Source: Saccoglossus kowalevskii (taxonomy: Eukaryota; Hemichordata; Enteropneusta; Harrimaniidae). Taken from it: 37,052 nt of DNA. The stretch lies in contig NW_003130355.1 in NCBI RefSeq assembly GCF_000003605.2, positions 104,879-141,930 on the forward strand, read 5' to 3'. The stretch's first letter is position 1, and the number at the start of each line of letters is the position of its first letter. Under the pieces are notes generated by a model. That model saw nothing but the letters and a program-made list of their open reading frames with translations. It was not told the origin of the DNA and searched no databases. This document shows, piece after piece, positions 1-11,539 of this stretch. A program made the position numbers and the translations under genes.

Positions 1-117
1 CTCAAAATGACAAATGTAAACATTGATAGTATAGTCTCAAAATTACAAATGTAAACATTGATAGTATAGTCTCAAAATGACAAATGTAAACATTGATAGT
101 ATAGTCTCAAAATGACA
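1..117. repeat. 35-bp tandem repeat, truncated by window edge
   Basis: Three full 35-base units (1-35, 36-70, 71-105) and a 12-base partial unit (106-117) are directly visible. Each begins CTCAAAATGACAAATG. The units are identical except for one G-to-T change at position 44. Such low divergence indicates recent amplification. The array runs off the left edge, so its true length is unknown. No coding function is apparent. Confidence 0.95.
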
Positions 118-3100
118 ATTAACAATACTGATAAATACTGTAGACATTGTTTACTTTACTCTCAGCCACCAAAAACCAGCAGCCAGGGAACACCTCTCGA
201 AATATTTGACTTGTGCAACCACACAAATATCTGTATATGTATCAGCTGGGATATATTCATAGTAGATATAGATGTTTCATCTCGGAAAACAAAGAAAATA
301 GTTGCAACGCATCCTGGGAAATGTTAAAGCCTCCGCTATCACCTATTTTAGTACCTGCAGTTTTGTAGCATCCAACTCTAAAATGCACAAATAACTCGAC
401 AAAATGACTATATTTAAAGACCAATACTTAATTTACCTTTTTGTTAATGTGTGACTGTGTCATTCATCGTTGTGCTTTTTAAATTTGTTTTCTCTAATGT
501 TTTCCCATTTGTCTATTGCACTGGTCTATCTATGTCTATTCGATATATGGAGAGAGTTAGAAGTTCACATTTTCATCCACTAATTCAGCAAACATTTGGG
601 GGACATAAAGTAAAAGTCAGCTTGTATAAAATAAATAAATAGGAAAAAAGTCTTATTTGGGTGGCTAGGTTTAAGACCTTGAGTTTGTAAATTGAAATCT
701 GTGTGAATGTTCGGCACATACAATTAATACCTTCACTAAACATGGTTTGTGTCATTTAACAATTTTAGACAAAATGGTTGTCATTCTCATGTCAAGGACT
801 ACCATGATTTTACAAATATTATATAGGTCAATGCCATTTAACTTGCTGACATTCGTTTTACCGTTTCCAGATTCATTTAAGTTACTAATTTGGTGCTCCA
901 CTACAAACAATATCATAGTGATATATTCGACTATGTATTGATTAAATATACTATATAATTATGTGATTTCACCTTTAACTACACAGTAATTATGTAGAAA
1001 GCCAAACTCGTACATATCGTAAGTGTTGCACATCCCAAGCATAATGTTAACATTAAATAAAATAAAAGTGAGTAGTATACGTTCGCTGTCTGTGTTGCAA
1101 ATCATATGAGCACGATTACATTTCTTTCATAAAATTAAGATGTTTTTGGAGTTGTGTGATACATGTTGATGTGTGTGCACCCCACAGACTCATTTTGCGC
1201 TTCCGATACGCGTTCAACGCATCGAGTAAGTTATGAATACATGCAACAATAATGAATTAGATTGTTTTGCCAAGCAACATTCAATGATTACATTTTACTC
1301 ACAACTTTAACTGGGAAATGCCCGTATTTAGTATTTATAAATAGTCACGTGATATAACCTTGAATGACCACCGTGACGTCACCAATTCGTTGATTGACTG
1401 CAAGTTTATACTTATATGGATGTTTATGTGAAGATAATTAATATGATTAGATAATATATGAGTTAATATGCAAATTTATTGGAAATAAATTTCACAACAA
1501 AATCCATTGATATGTGCACAACAGCCGTCACGACATTGTTATCCTGGATCAGATGCGACCCGTGTGAAATACATTGTTTATTTACATACAAATATAACTA
1601 AAATATAAAAGAAGATAAATGCATAGTTAGAAAACATACTAAACACTAACAATGTTAATAAAATGATGCTTATGTATAAAAAAAAATTGAGATATATGTA
1701 CATATTCACCTGTATAGTGTGCCCTATATATTCATATTAAATATTTAACATGCGACATTGAAGTGATGTTTTGATGACGCAGATGTCGCAATTGAGACGA
1801 GACATACATCTGTATGTTATCATTTACCTTCAGGTGACAACAGTTATATCGTAACGGGGCGCGTCTGGATAAGTAGGTAGTAAGGGGAGAGAGAATCCCG
1901 TGTTTTATGCTGATATGTTTGTACATATGCCTGTTATTTTGGTTATTTGATCACGTCTTTGGCACACATCTTCCTTTTGCCGCATATCGCCAAAATGTTT
2001 TTTCTTAAAATTATCCGATCCCTCTATGAATTATTAACACATTTGCCGTCGGTCGTATATCGTTTTACCAAAAAACACTGATACTGATAGTTTCAACGAC
2101 ACTTGTTTTCATGCCTAGAAAACAGACTTGATTTCTTATTTTTTATATACAATCATTGCGCAGGATCCATACGGGATGCATGCGTCAGAATTGAAAAACT
2201 GAAATAATAGATCTGTAGATGATCTAGTAACACCAATTGCGGCAGCAATCCAGATTTCGAATATCAATATATTTAATCCAGATAACCCATAAAAATAACA
2301 TCATTATAAATTTCACGACAATAAATTGACTCACTCCAACCCACTGCACATTTATTACCGAAAATGTTCATTATTTCACGGTTTGGTTATAGTGAATAGT
2401 TCATTTGCAGAATGCACAAACATATTGTCCTGTCGGTTATATGCTTGACAGTCTGGGACAACTTTTAAACAGTGAATGAAATGATATATTGTCCGTTTCG
2501 CGCTGCCGATGGAACAACAACGAGTGGATTTCATTGTAATAAAGGACTATACATTCACACGGCAAAAGTCCTTTGATATTTATTTGTCAAGCATCATATG
2601 AAGCGAAGGGGTAATCAAGGGGCATTCTCCGGTGGTATATTTGATTCTCGTTTCCAGCCCTGAATATATGATTTCCACTGCTGTAGAATACAAGTATTAT
2701 GTTTATATGTGTTATAATAAACAGTTTTTGAAAGAAATATGCCACCCAACAAATGAGAAATAACTAATAAATTGTTTGACCGACAAATTTCGTTAGCACC
2801 AAAAAAAACTATCAACCAGAAAACCACTATTACGACTTACGTCAGCTTCTGTGGTACATCAACAAAAAGCATGATAAATTAAAAAGAATTCTTAATACAT
2901 TCATATTTGAGGAGTTCTTTACTGAGATAAACTATTCTATTTTGGGAGATTGTAATTTCTCTCTCAATTCCATATATAAAACTGACATCAAACACAAAAG
3001 TGTTTTTGATTCGCGGGTGAAATTAAACAAAAACTCTAACATTTAACTGAGAAATCAACCCTTAGGTAGGCCAGTCACACTGGCTCTCACTGCAAACGGT
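118..3100. other. Gene-poor AT-rich stretch
   Basis: No open frame here exceeds what AT-rich DNA gives by chance (about 60-70 codons) and none resembles a known family. One perfect TGACGTCA lies at 1374-1381, just downstream of a CACGTG at about 1346. Octamer-like ATGCAAAT sequences occur, for example near 1469. I see no RNA gene, repeat array or mobile-element protein. Confidence 0.6.
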
Positions 3101-3121
3101 TACGATTCCCCCAGTCAAATT

Positions 3122-3562
3122 CTAAGGCAAATTAAAAAAAACCCAGAAACAAACATGTAATGTGTTGTGTAATAACATACAAACAAACAACGGCATTGAA
3201 TGAGATGTGTTGAAGTAGACACAGACATGAAACAACAAGATTGAATCAAATGACAAGTTGAATAACAGAAGTGTAAAAACGAACTCTGAACTCAGTTTGA
3301 AGTCAAGTTCACAAATGGATTTGTAATTTTCCATTTTCCCAGGAACAGAGAGTGTCATTTGTAGTCCAAATCTATTCGAATCTGTCCCCCTGTTTCGCTC
3401 GTTTAAAGTACTGGTACTCAGATTTAATTCCACTGGTAATTCAGAATCCTGCACAGAGGAGGCTGTCGCCCACCCGAAAAAAATGCTGGGGCGCTCCTCC
3501 CCCCATTCAAATGAAACCCTTTGTGTCAGCAAAGTACAGGAGCAGCATTTCAGAGGGTCTAG
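3122..3562 (-). CDS. Unrecognised open frame, possibly coding or a repeat remnant
   Basis: The minus strand stays open for roughly 145 codons, longer than expected for this base composition. There is no early ATG; the first Met lies well inside. The N-terminal half is soluble-looking and Trp/Ser-rich (FEWGEERPSIFFGWATASS). The C-terminal half is hydrophobic, with two Phe/Leu/Cys-rich stretches that could be membrane segments. I recognise no domain. The right half overlaps a locally GC-richer stretch, so reduced stop-codon frequency could explain part of the length. An overlapping plus-strand frame (3352-3702) has no coding features of its own. It could be an exon of an unknown gene, part of a transposable element, or chance. 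Confidence 0.2.
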   Translation of the reverse strand, partial: LDPLKCCSCTLLTQRVSFEWGEERPSIFFGWATASSVQDSELPVELNLSTSTLNERNRGTDSNRFGLQMTLSVPGKMENYKSICELDFKLSSEFVFTLLLFNLSFDSILLFHVCVYFNTSHSMPLFVCMLLHNTLHVCFWVFFNLP

Positions 3563-3890
3563 ATTTCAGATCTCGCCCCCTCATGCAAACTTTCGTGCCG
3601 CCGCCTCTGGTGTATCGATTTGAATGTCTGGTAAAGGACTCATTGATCTTGTTACCATGGTTGATACGCGTAGGAACACTAGCTGCGTGCGGTGACGTAT
3701 AGTACTTTTAGCCGGATATCATCAACAATGTTACGATTACACGTTGTATACAACACACACACACAGAGCGGTGCTCTCGTCAATTTCGCCCACCATGTCA
3801 CCACCACAATCCTTCCGTAAAGAGTATATTCCCCGCATGACGTCATGCCGATTGTAACAACGTCATGGTGAGTCTTTACGTGTTGGTGTC
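3400..3890. promoter_or_regulatory. CpG-richer island with a perfect CRE
   Basis: This stretch is visibly richer in C, G and CpG than its surroundings. It carries a perfect TGACGTCA at 3838-3845, a CA run at about 3755-3765, and an ATG in a strong start context at 3795 (CGCCCACCATG) that opens only a 20-codon frame. A good donor-like ATGGTGAGT lies at about 3866-3874. These features fit a promoter or first exon on the plus strand, but no downstream coding exon was found to anchor it. Confidence 0.25.
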
Positions 3891-6049
3891 CGGATCATAA
3901 CTGCAGGCTATGTGATTACATGGGGTTTACTTTGTATATTTTTTTAGAAAACATTTTTCTTCGGCCGGTCATTCTTCATCTGTTATGACTTTAACAGTTG
4001 TTACTTTTCTATTCTAATTAACTTTTTACTGTGTATGTGTATATTTGCAATTGCATACATTTCAAACAAACGAATGACCATCTGAATATTTCAATAAACT
4101 TATTACGAATATAATATGCGAATATAATAATATGAGTACAACAATGTGAAAATTATATTTCAATTTACAATTGTTATGTGAAAAATGTGCTGACTTATGG
4201 TGAATTATCGAGTCAGAAAGACAAGCAGATGGTATCGCTAAAACCAGCGGATTGTAATTAATTATTTTATATATCAAAACTCAGCATGAACTACAATGTA
4301 GCTATCATCGTTTTACACCCGCAGTTGTCATTATTTGTCACAAATACATTGTTGTTGTGAAGTCGTGTATTTGAAGTCACCGGGCTATGTGAAGGCGTCC
4401 GAATAGACGTGAATCAAAACTGTACACTGCCTTCGGAGCCAAGCTGATTACTCGCGCAGATGTGTATCATGGTGTTCGTAGTCGCCTTCGTTGACTGAAA
4501 CAAACATCACTAGATTATATTCACTCAAAAACGTGTTATGCCACTTACACTCAAAGTTAGACAATCAGAGATGGACGTTTCCACAATTATCGATTACTCG
4601 ATGTGTTACATAGCTTGTATTAGGAAGTTGTCTTCAAAACAATGCATTGTATTGGGTGATTCACTAACTTATCCCGATTCACATGTTAATGCTGCAAAGT
4701 TTGTTATGCTGTTTGTATGTTCGTAAAATGTTTGATGCTGTAAATGTAGAAATAACATCATCACAGCAGTGTATTTGCATCAGTTGTAGCTGAACACAGC
4801 TAAAGGTTTATAACCTGGATTACTACTATGCCTTTGTTTGGGCATCATGATTAGATGATTATTTTGTTAATCACAAAAACCATATGAACCATATAACAGA
4901 AATATACAGAAAAATTACTGTGTTTCATAGCATGAACCTTAAACGTTATCCCTGTATTTGTTAAACATTGATCAAATCATCACGTGACCCCATTAAAGAT
5001 GAAAATTATTATTGTGTTACATCCAACAAATTCCAATTTTGTGAAAATACCTTAAATTGACCCAAAGGCAGTTGACACTGAATAAAAGATCTGTAAGGTT
5101 GAGTGGGACAATTTGTAGCTATCATAACTTCATAAATGTCATCTAATTTTTTTTTACAATTCAAAAGGTCGCGGTAAACTAGACGGGTGTCTTTGATGAC
5201 GTTTTGTGTCGAAGATTCGTGTCACGAACATTTGCGTCACCAACTTTATTCTTTATATTTATTTCCGCTATTTTATTCCACTTACTGAAGTGTAAACAGT
5301 CACAAATTTATTTCTGTGTAGAAAAACGAGTAAATTGCGCGCACTGTCAGGCCCCCGCCACCGTTTCCTCTGTTACAATGATTGCGGGGAATCTCCGGTG
5401 ATTAGGGTGTAGCCTGCACGTTTCACAGTGTGTAATACACCGTAAGGAGGAAGCATTACAATGCAATAATCGGTGTAATCATATTTTGGGAATATACTAA
5501 AACCCTAGCAATTCTTCACTTTATATGGAAACATTTCTTATGCCGGGTGGCATATTCTTGTTTTCTCTTCAATACTGATTGCTTAAGATGTTGATGAACT
5601 TATCTGTCAGTTGACAATATAAACAAAAGCGAAAAACAACAACATTAAGTTGATTTTTGCGCACGTACCGTGAAATTTCTTTCGAAGTGAAACTTGAACC
5701 GGGAGTGAAGCTTTTTAATCCCTGAGCTTGGTCGGCCTGAAATCGAATATTACACGCGCACAGAAAAGTATTCAATATTTGTGTGGGTGTTTAATCCGCT
5801 TGGATATCGCTTATTTTAACTTGTTTTGCACCGACTGGTGTGCCGGCTCGTGTGTAGCGGAAAAAGGGTAGCTTGTAACACGCACATGTTGTTATACGCT
5901 GCAACGAGCAGACGATACCGGGAGACGATATAATGGGGCGATCGTAAACAAATGTTTAAAGGTTATACTTGCTTCATAAGAAAAACATTTAGTTGGGTGA
6001 TGAGAATAATATCAATAATGTATACCGATAATTAACATAATGTTCAAAT
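3891..6049. other. No recognisable gene
   Basis: Only short frames consistent with chance were found (for example 4538-4726 plus and 5569-5775 minus). The segment at about 5340-5950 is slightly richer in CpG, without an associated open frame. No tRNA-like or mobile-element sequence was seen. Confidence 0.55.
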
Positions 6050-6190
6050 ATGTCGAAATTAAAAGAAGAATTAGATGCATTTACAACTTGCTTGATAGGG
6101 AAATCCCATAATGGATTAAAAACTTTGAAAATTATACAGCAGTATATGTCTGTACACAATATACAGGATACAGGAATTAATAATATTTGA
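6050..6190 (+). CDS. Small open frame of unknown nature
   Basis: An ATG-initiated 46-codon frame ends in TGA. It encodes a mixed charged and hydrophobic peptide beginning MSKLKEELDAFTTCLIGKSH. Its composition is more protein-like than the neighbouring frames and it could form an amphipathic helix. However, 46 codons is well within chance expectation for this DNA. It lies about 270 bases upstream of the GIY-YIG fragment and could be debris from the same element. I do not recognise it. Confidence 0.12.
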   Translation: MSKLKEELDAFTTCLIGKSHNGLKTLKIIQQYMSVHNIQDTGINNI

Positions 6191-6456
6191 TTGATGTGTA
6201 ATATAAAAGCTCACTCAAGTAAATTGAGTATAATTAGATATGTTGTTTAATAGACAAATAATAAAAATACATAATTACGTCAATAATTATAAAATATAAC
6301 AAACTAATTAATTAATCTGATTTGTTCAGTAATGAATTAGTTGAATGTTGGAACATCGATGTATAAGTATAATTTGTATCCCTTAGTTACAGGTTTTAAT
6401 TGTATATATGGTCTTAAGTTTAAGGCAATTGGCAATTATAAAATTAAAAATTGGAA

Positions 6457-6673
6457 AAGAATGCTGTTTATTGCACTTCATGTAATAACATTGGGAGACC
6501 TCTATATTGGTTCCACATTGCGTCGAGTTAGAGATCGTTTTGCTGAACAGCATAAACGAAAGGAAAATTGTATTCATCCGGTTTCAATTGTGTATGTGTT
6601 ATCAATGGCAACGAGTATCAACTCAGGCGTGTCAAGCAGAAAATTCCGCTTTCAGGAACCAAAGAACCATTAG
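6457..6673 (+). pseudogene. GIY-YIG endonuclease fragment, probably from a Penelope-like retroelement
   Basis: Two overlapping frames together read as a GIY-YIG nuclease core. The first, from 6457, gives NAVYCTSCNN, the beta-strand with a CxxC pair that precedes the motif in many retroelement versions. The second, from about 6500, gives LYIGSTLRRVRDRFAEQHK, containing YIG, the conserved Arg region and a final Glu-Gln-His like the catalytic Glu region. A frameshift of one register separates them near 6485-6500. After about 6590 the similarity fades. Established knowledge: Penelope-like elements carry such a domain after their reverse transcriptase, where it nicks target DNA. I found no convincing reverse transcriptase upstream, so this is a short, dead 3' fragment. 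A domesticated nuclease exon is possible, but the frameshift argues against it. Confidence 0.65.
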
Positions 6674-9600
6674 GAAATTAACAAACTATCAATTTATTGC
6701 ATTTGCACGTATACATGTTTTTTTGTGGAAAATTTCAATGATACTATTTTGTAGCTGTATTTCCATGCGTTTTCCAGCTCTTTCCATACTTGATCTAATT
6801 TTGATATACGACTTAAACGAAATTTTGTGTAGTTACTTGGGACATCGATTACCAAATATTCTGTATTTAAGATACAAATTAATAAACCATATTGGATGGG
6901 ATTATCAGACTTAATTTGAACTGAATACTGGGATATTCCATGAATAAATTTGGTAAAATGAACACTTATTGCTAGATTTTCTGATTATTACAAATAAAAA
7001 ATAATTAAGTTTTTTTTTTGTAAATTCATTGTTATTAAAACTTCATAAAATATGTGAATATGTTAATCGGGAAATATTTTCATCCTCGAAAGCATTTCAT
7101 ACGTTTTACTTCGACATCATACAGTCAAACTTAAATCAATTATTGCTTCAATTTGATACTTTTGGTTATCAATTACTTTACAAGTTTACAAGTAGGTAAC
7201 ATTGTCAGAGATTGAGTGCAAGGTACTTTACTTACAATATCACTAGTGGTAAATTGACTATAAACATTTCGCTCATTCGTTTATCCTGTAAATCCACAAG
7301 TGTATCTTTGTTTGTTTAAAATACTACAATGCATTAATATGCAAATTGCAGCAAAAGCTACACTTATTTATATGCAAATTGGAGAAATTACACTGCCATT
7401 GAGACGCTACCATTTACAAGTATTTTGTGAATCTAACCTTTTTATATATTTATCAGAATTCTTATAAAACTTGAAGTTAGTTTGTTATATTAAATAATAC
7501 ATCCTTAGCACACTCACCTGCTTGAGGTAATTTTAGTTGAGATTACCGAAATAATGAATATTCTGCCAGAATAGTATCACAAATGCAATGGTTCGATGTG
7601 AATAATTTTATATTTAGAGAATCTGCGTTGTCCGAAAAAATTTGTCTTGAAAAACCGACATGGCTACTGTTTGAGTTTCTGTTTAGTCATGTGCGATTCT
7701 AGGATACTAGTCTAATATTTTAGTTCGAGGCCGGAGCTGTAGGAGTTTAAGTATGTACTCAATCATTTCCCATTTGGATTTACAAAATTTACTCACTGCT
7801 TTCAAGTATCAACAATTGATTTTAGATCTGAACTGATAAGCGTAATTTCTCTAAAAATTCACTGTAGAATAAAGATGTCGAATAAGGAACTGACATATCG
7901 ATGCATGGTTGTTATGTGTCCTGGTAATATCAGTTTTACAGGCTAGGAAAGACCCACAAATAGGAAATACTGAATTAATAATAGCACGTTAACTTATGAC
8001 AAAATATAGTAACTGACTGACAATTATAAAAAATATCGATACAAGCTTATCGGGTGTTATACCCATGGCAGTGTGGTTTACAACTACAGATTCGCTCCAA
8101 TGCGTATATTTAGGCGTATATTCAATATGTATACATATGAGCCGCAGTTAGTCTGGTGAGTTGTATAGCCAATATTTTGAGCTGTCATTCCAGTCTGTTG
8201 AAAAAATACTGGCAATGAAAGCGTTAGCGGACTGTGAATCATTAAATCCATTTTGTCAAGGGGATAAATTCATAGTACGTTATGGAGATGTTATTAAAAA
8301 TGTAGTGACCGTGATTCGATTTGCAAATGCTTTGCACGATAATTCAAGATTGAAATATTGAATCTGGTGTTTCATGGAATTTTGTTCGACGTGACTATAA
8401 TTTAACGATCCCTAATTAACAATTATTTTTATATACGTTTATTGATTACACCGCTGGCCTTAGAGATTAAATAATTAATAATAGACGAGTGAGACCAAAC
8501 AGTGTATAGTTAGTCGTGTGTAAAAACGAGATTTAATAGTTCAATACTCATTTGCATATCACCACGGCTATTCGTCACGTGTACATTCTGGAGGTGGGAG
8601 GATGGTAATGCAGCGTTAATCTAAAACGTAGAGAATACATATGATGAACAACCATTAACAAACTGTGACTGATCAGCCTAAAGATTACTAACTGACTAAA
8701 GAGTACTAACTGACGAATCAAATTAAAATATAAGGCCATGGTGCTCAAATCCATCTTAAAGTAGGAATGAGAATAGCTGCGATTTCTGTAAAATGTACAA
8801 GATGGGGTCGTTCACAGACACTCTCTATAGTCCGGTAACCATTACAGATAATCCGATAACCTACAGTGGCACGAAGACAAGAAACATAAATATATGTCAC
8901 TATCTGTTATCTAATGAAACACAATAATACTTAGCAGCCGTTTATTAAATTATTTATAACAAAACTCGTGAAATCGTGAGGGGATACTTCTAATGGGCCG
9001 ATTTGTCACGGATTAATTTGCTTTCAGAATTAGGTTTAATCGTAGTTACAGCGATATTTTTGACGTACTCTAGTAGTAATAGATACTTTTATATGTTATG
9101 GACTTATTACACAGCCCGTCGTAAATTGTCTTATAATAGTAGGATCCCAATAATACTAGTAAACAAGCGATATAATTGCCATCTATTAAACCCGTATTAT
9201 GCGGTCACGAATTATTAGCAAGTTAACTTCTGCAACATCGTGGTCGAACAATCCAATTAATAAAATAATGTACAATAAAGTGATTGAATAGCCCATACGA
9301 TTCATATAATGTCATCTTGCTTACCTTTAGGAATTGCTACGCTCAATGGCATTGGAGCATTGCGATAAGGTTGAAATTAGCATATGTCAATTATAGCGAT
9401 CATATAATCATATTTATCTTGGACGGTTGACTTTTTTGTACGATTAATGAATAGACTTTCCCATGTATTATTTCGTTCCCAGAGTCGAGTTAAATTCACT
9501 GATAGGTTTAACATTATCGGTATCTATTTACCATTTAGGCTTTCGCCACATCACAACAAATCTTTTCAAAAACAACCAAATGAGGTTTTGACTATTGGTA

Positions 9601-9700
9601 ACTGTACAGTAACATGCCTATTGGTGTCCCGTGTAAAATACAATATGTTCAGACCTTGTATTTGTTTGTATCAGTGGTTTTAGCATGTAGTGCATCGTGT
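6674..9700. other. Gene-poor stretch
   Basis: An open plus-strand frame continues to 6914 after the GIY-YIG fragment but has no recognisable domain. The remainder holds short chance frames (8161-8361, 9003-9218, 9447-9683). Two octamer-type ATGCAAATT sequences occur about 34 bases apart at roughly 7339 and 7373. No RNA gene was seen. Confidence 0.5.
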
Positions 9701-9719
9701 ATGACTCTCATTTACCGGG

Positions 9720-9727
9720 GTATATAA
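9720..9727 (+). promoter_or_regulatory. TATA-box-like sequence
   Basis: TATATAAG follows a GC-rich GGGG and is followed by a moderately CpG-containing stretch, as at a metazoan core promoter. No good coding exon follows within several hundred bases. In AT-rich DNA the motif may be fortuitous. Confidence 0.15.
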
Positions 9728-9872
9728 GTAAGGTATTACGCGGTTGTTAAATAAAACCGTGAAGTATACACCGGAGAATCAATTGATGTGATCAGATCGA
9801 CTCACGCCGACTCACATTTTCAGTGAACTGTGCCAGAATATAACATTTTACTAGAATGCTACTCGAAAAGCT

Positions 9873-10053
9873 ACAATGGATAGTGTTCAAATGTAAATGT
9901 GACGTAAACCCCAAATAAATAGGGTTGTGTAAAGTTTATATACTTTGTTTTTGTGTCAAGTACGACTAAATTACGATGAAGCCAATGCCATATTTATAAT
10001 ATTTATCGTAAAGATGTGCTACCCTAAACTCAACAATGGATAGGGCTCAAATG
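9873..10053 (+). repeat. Short direct repeat pair, 160 bp apart
   Basis: A 21-base sequence beginning ACAATGGATAG occurs at 9873-9893 and 10033-10053 with two mismatches. Each copy is followed within about 10 bases by an ACGT core (TGACGTAAA and TGACGTAC). It is possibly an old local duplication or a repeated binding-site module. Confidence 0.5.
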
Positions 10054-10590
10054 ACGTACAACTTCAAGTAATATTTAGCGTTATTGTGAACATTTCAATG
10101 ACGTTTGAGGCAAGTTGTTACTGCTGTAGATGTTGCTGTTGTTCGTGTTCGTATCGATAAGTTCTACTGAACATCAAGTATTCACTTTTGTGGGGCATTG
10201 TTACCATGTATGCATTAGCATCACATGTTATATTTCGTTCACAATTACAAGTGATTAATATTTAATAACCGCGGAAAGGAAACGAAACATAACGGCTGAC
10301 CTAACCACGAGTTCAATGACATGCATCCCCAGAGATAACGAACATCCCTAGGCTATTTTACGTGATGGCTCTTCTTTTTGAATACACCAGTGACCAAGTA
10401 CTTTATTAACTTTTTCTATGTGAACGTGACAACATTGCAAATAGGGAAGAAACGATGTCATTCATTTTATGGCCAAATCTGCTTAATGTATCCATAGTGA
10501 ACATCCTGGGATTTGTATTGAACGCTAGAACATTAGCAGCTTTCACCTAAATAGAATTTCCAAATATTACAAATGAATAATTTCTAGTAA

Positions 10591-10845
10591 GATTCTAAAA
10601 AAGAAGATATCCGAACTTCCGCAATTAGTGGAGACAAATGGAAATTGATATTAGTGAAGCGTTTTATCCCGGGCATGTTTAATATCTCTAATGCAGATGA
10701 AGTATTACAATTGTTTGAGAGGTCTGTATATATGGGAGACTGTACGACATTTCTGACTAAAATTAGAGTGCTCACTGAAAGTAATGGTATAATTGCGAAA
10801 TTGTTTATTAAATTGAAATCAAAGAATATATTCATTATACAATAA
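10591..10845 (+). pseudogene. Possible death-effector-domain-like exon or remnant
   Basis: The frame is open from 10591 to TAA at 10843-10845 and contains a segment patterned like helices 2-6 of a death effector domain. WKLILVKRFIP matches the helix-2 pattern. DEVLQLFERSVYMG matches the LFxxLxxxG helix-4 signature with correct spacing. FLTKIRVLTES and GIIAKL take the places of helices 5 and 6. The usual RxDL motif is missing and helix 1 is absent. An AATAAA overlaps the stop (10841-10846). No splice acceptor is convincing at the left boundary, where an in-frame TAA sits at 10588. DED proteins act in apoptotic and immune complexes (FADD, caspase-8 type). The resemblance is judged by eye only, and a frame of 85 codons can arise by chance here. 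An overlapping minus-strand frame exists but looks less protein-like. Confidence 0.22.
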
Positions 10846-11154
10846 ACATTTCAATATCATGTCATGTCACAATAAGACATATCAATTCGAACAAATTAAC
10901 TTCTTTAAAGCAAAAAACAAATCAGTGAATAATCACAAATTAACTTTAGCATCCAGGATCTTTATTTTGTCAAATTTATAGACAGACTGTACAGATATCA
11001 CTAGCAACATTGACACTGGCTTACATACATAATTCAGTATGCAAACCGTGTGCATGGAAACAAAAACGCATTACATTATGATAAAAAATGTTCTGATGTT
11101 ATGGTGAATTGATTCACTTTGTTGACAATTCTGCTGCCATCATAGTGAAAATAG

Positions 11155-11478
11155 TTGATTAAGATCTTTACACACAGAATACACGTCTACCAAGACAAAC
11201 CAGTACTATCTACTGACTGTTGTGTAATTAAACGTGGTATATTATTTATCATTAATATTAATTATTTTTTCACTGTTATAGCAATGTTATACGTTTGCCT
11301 GCCGGCGCTTTTAAAATTTTGTGCCATTTGGAGATATTTGTGTCTAAAAAACACTGCAAAAAGGAAACGCAACGAAAAACGTGACACCACACCACACACA
11401 CCATTGATTAACCTTTTGTCAATCTCTGTTTATGCATTATCATTTGCCGCGATTACTGTAATGTGTATTTTCTACTAA
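11155..11478 (+). CDS. Possible terminal exon with two membrane segments (receptor TM5-TM6-like)
   Basis: The frame ends at TAA 11476-11478, with AATAAA 56 bases further on (11534-11539). A good acceptor (polypyrimidine then TTATAG) ends at 11281, so the exon may begin at 11282; in-frame Met at 11284. The product from there has a hydrophobic stretch with a central Pro (MLYVCLPALLKFCAIWRYL), a basic loop (KRKRNEKR), then a second hydrophobic stretch (LINLLSISVYALSFAAITVM). This resembles TM5, intracellular loop 3 and TM6 of rhodopsin-like receptors, but lacks the usual TM6 FxxCWxP motif and stops immediately after it, with no TM7. It could be a pseudogene, a small two-pass membrane protein exon, or chance in AT-rich DNA, where hydrophobic frames are common. 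Confidence 0.22.
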   Translation: MIKIFTHRIHVYQDKPVLSTDCCVIKRGILFIININYFFTVIAMLYVCLPALLKFCAIWRYLCLKNTAKRKRNEKRDTTPHTPLINLLSISVYALSFAAITVMCIFY

Positions 11479-11533
11479 GAGCAATGAAGTCTTGAATACT
11501 TTCAGTGTGACTAAATGCAATTGGATAGTATTC

Positions 11534-11539
11534 AATAAA
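11534..11539 (+). terminator. Poly(A) signal AATAAA
   Basis: Canonical hexamer placed 56 bases after the stop of the two-TM frame. The placement is consistent with a terminal exon, but the hexamer is common in this AT-rich sequence. Confidence 0.25.
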
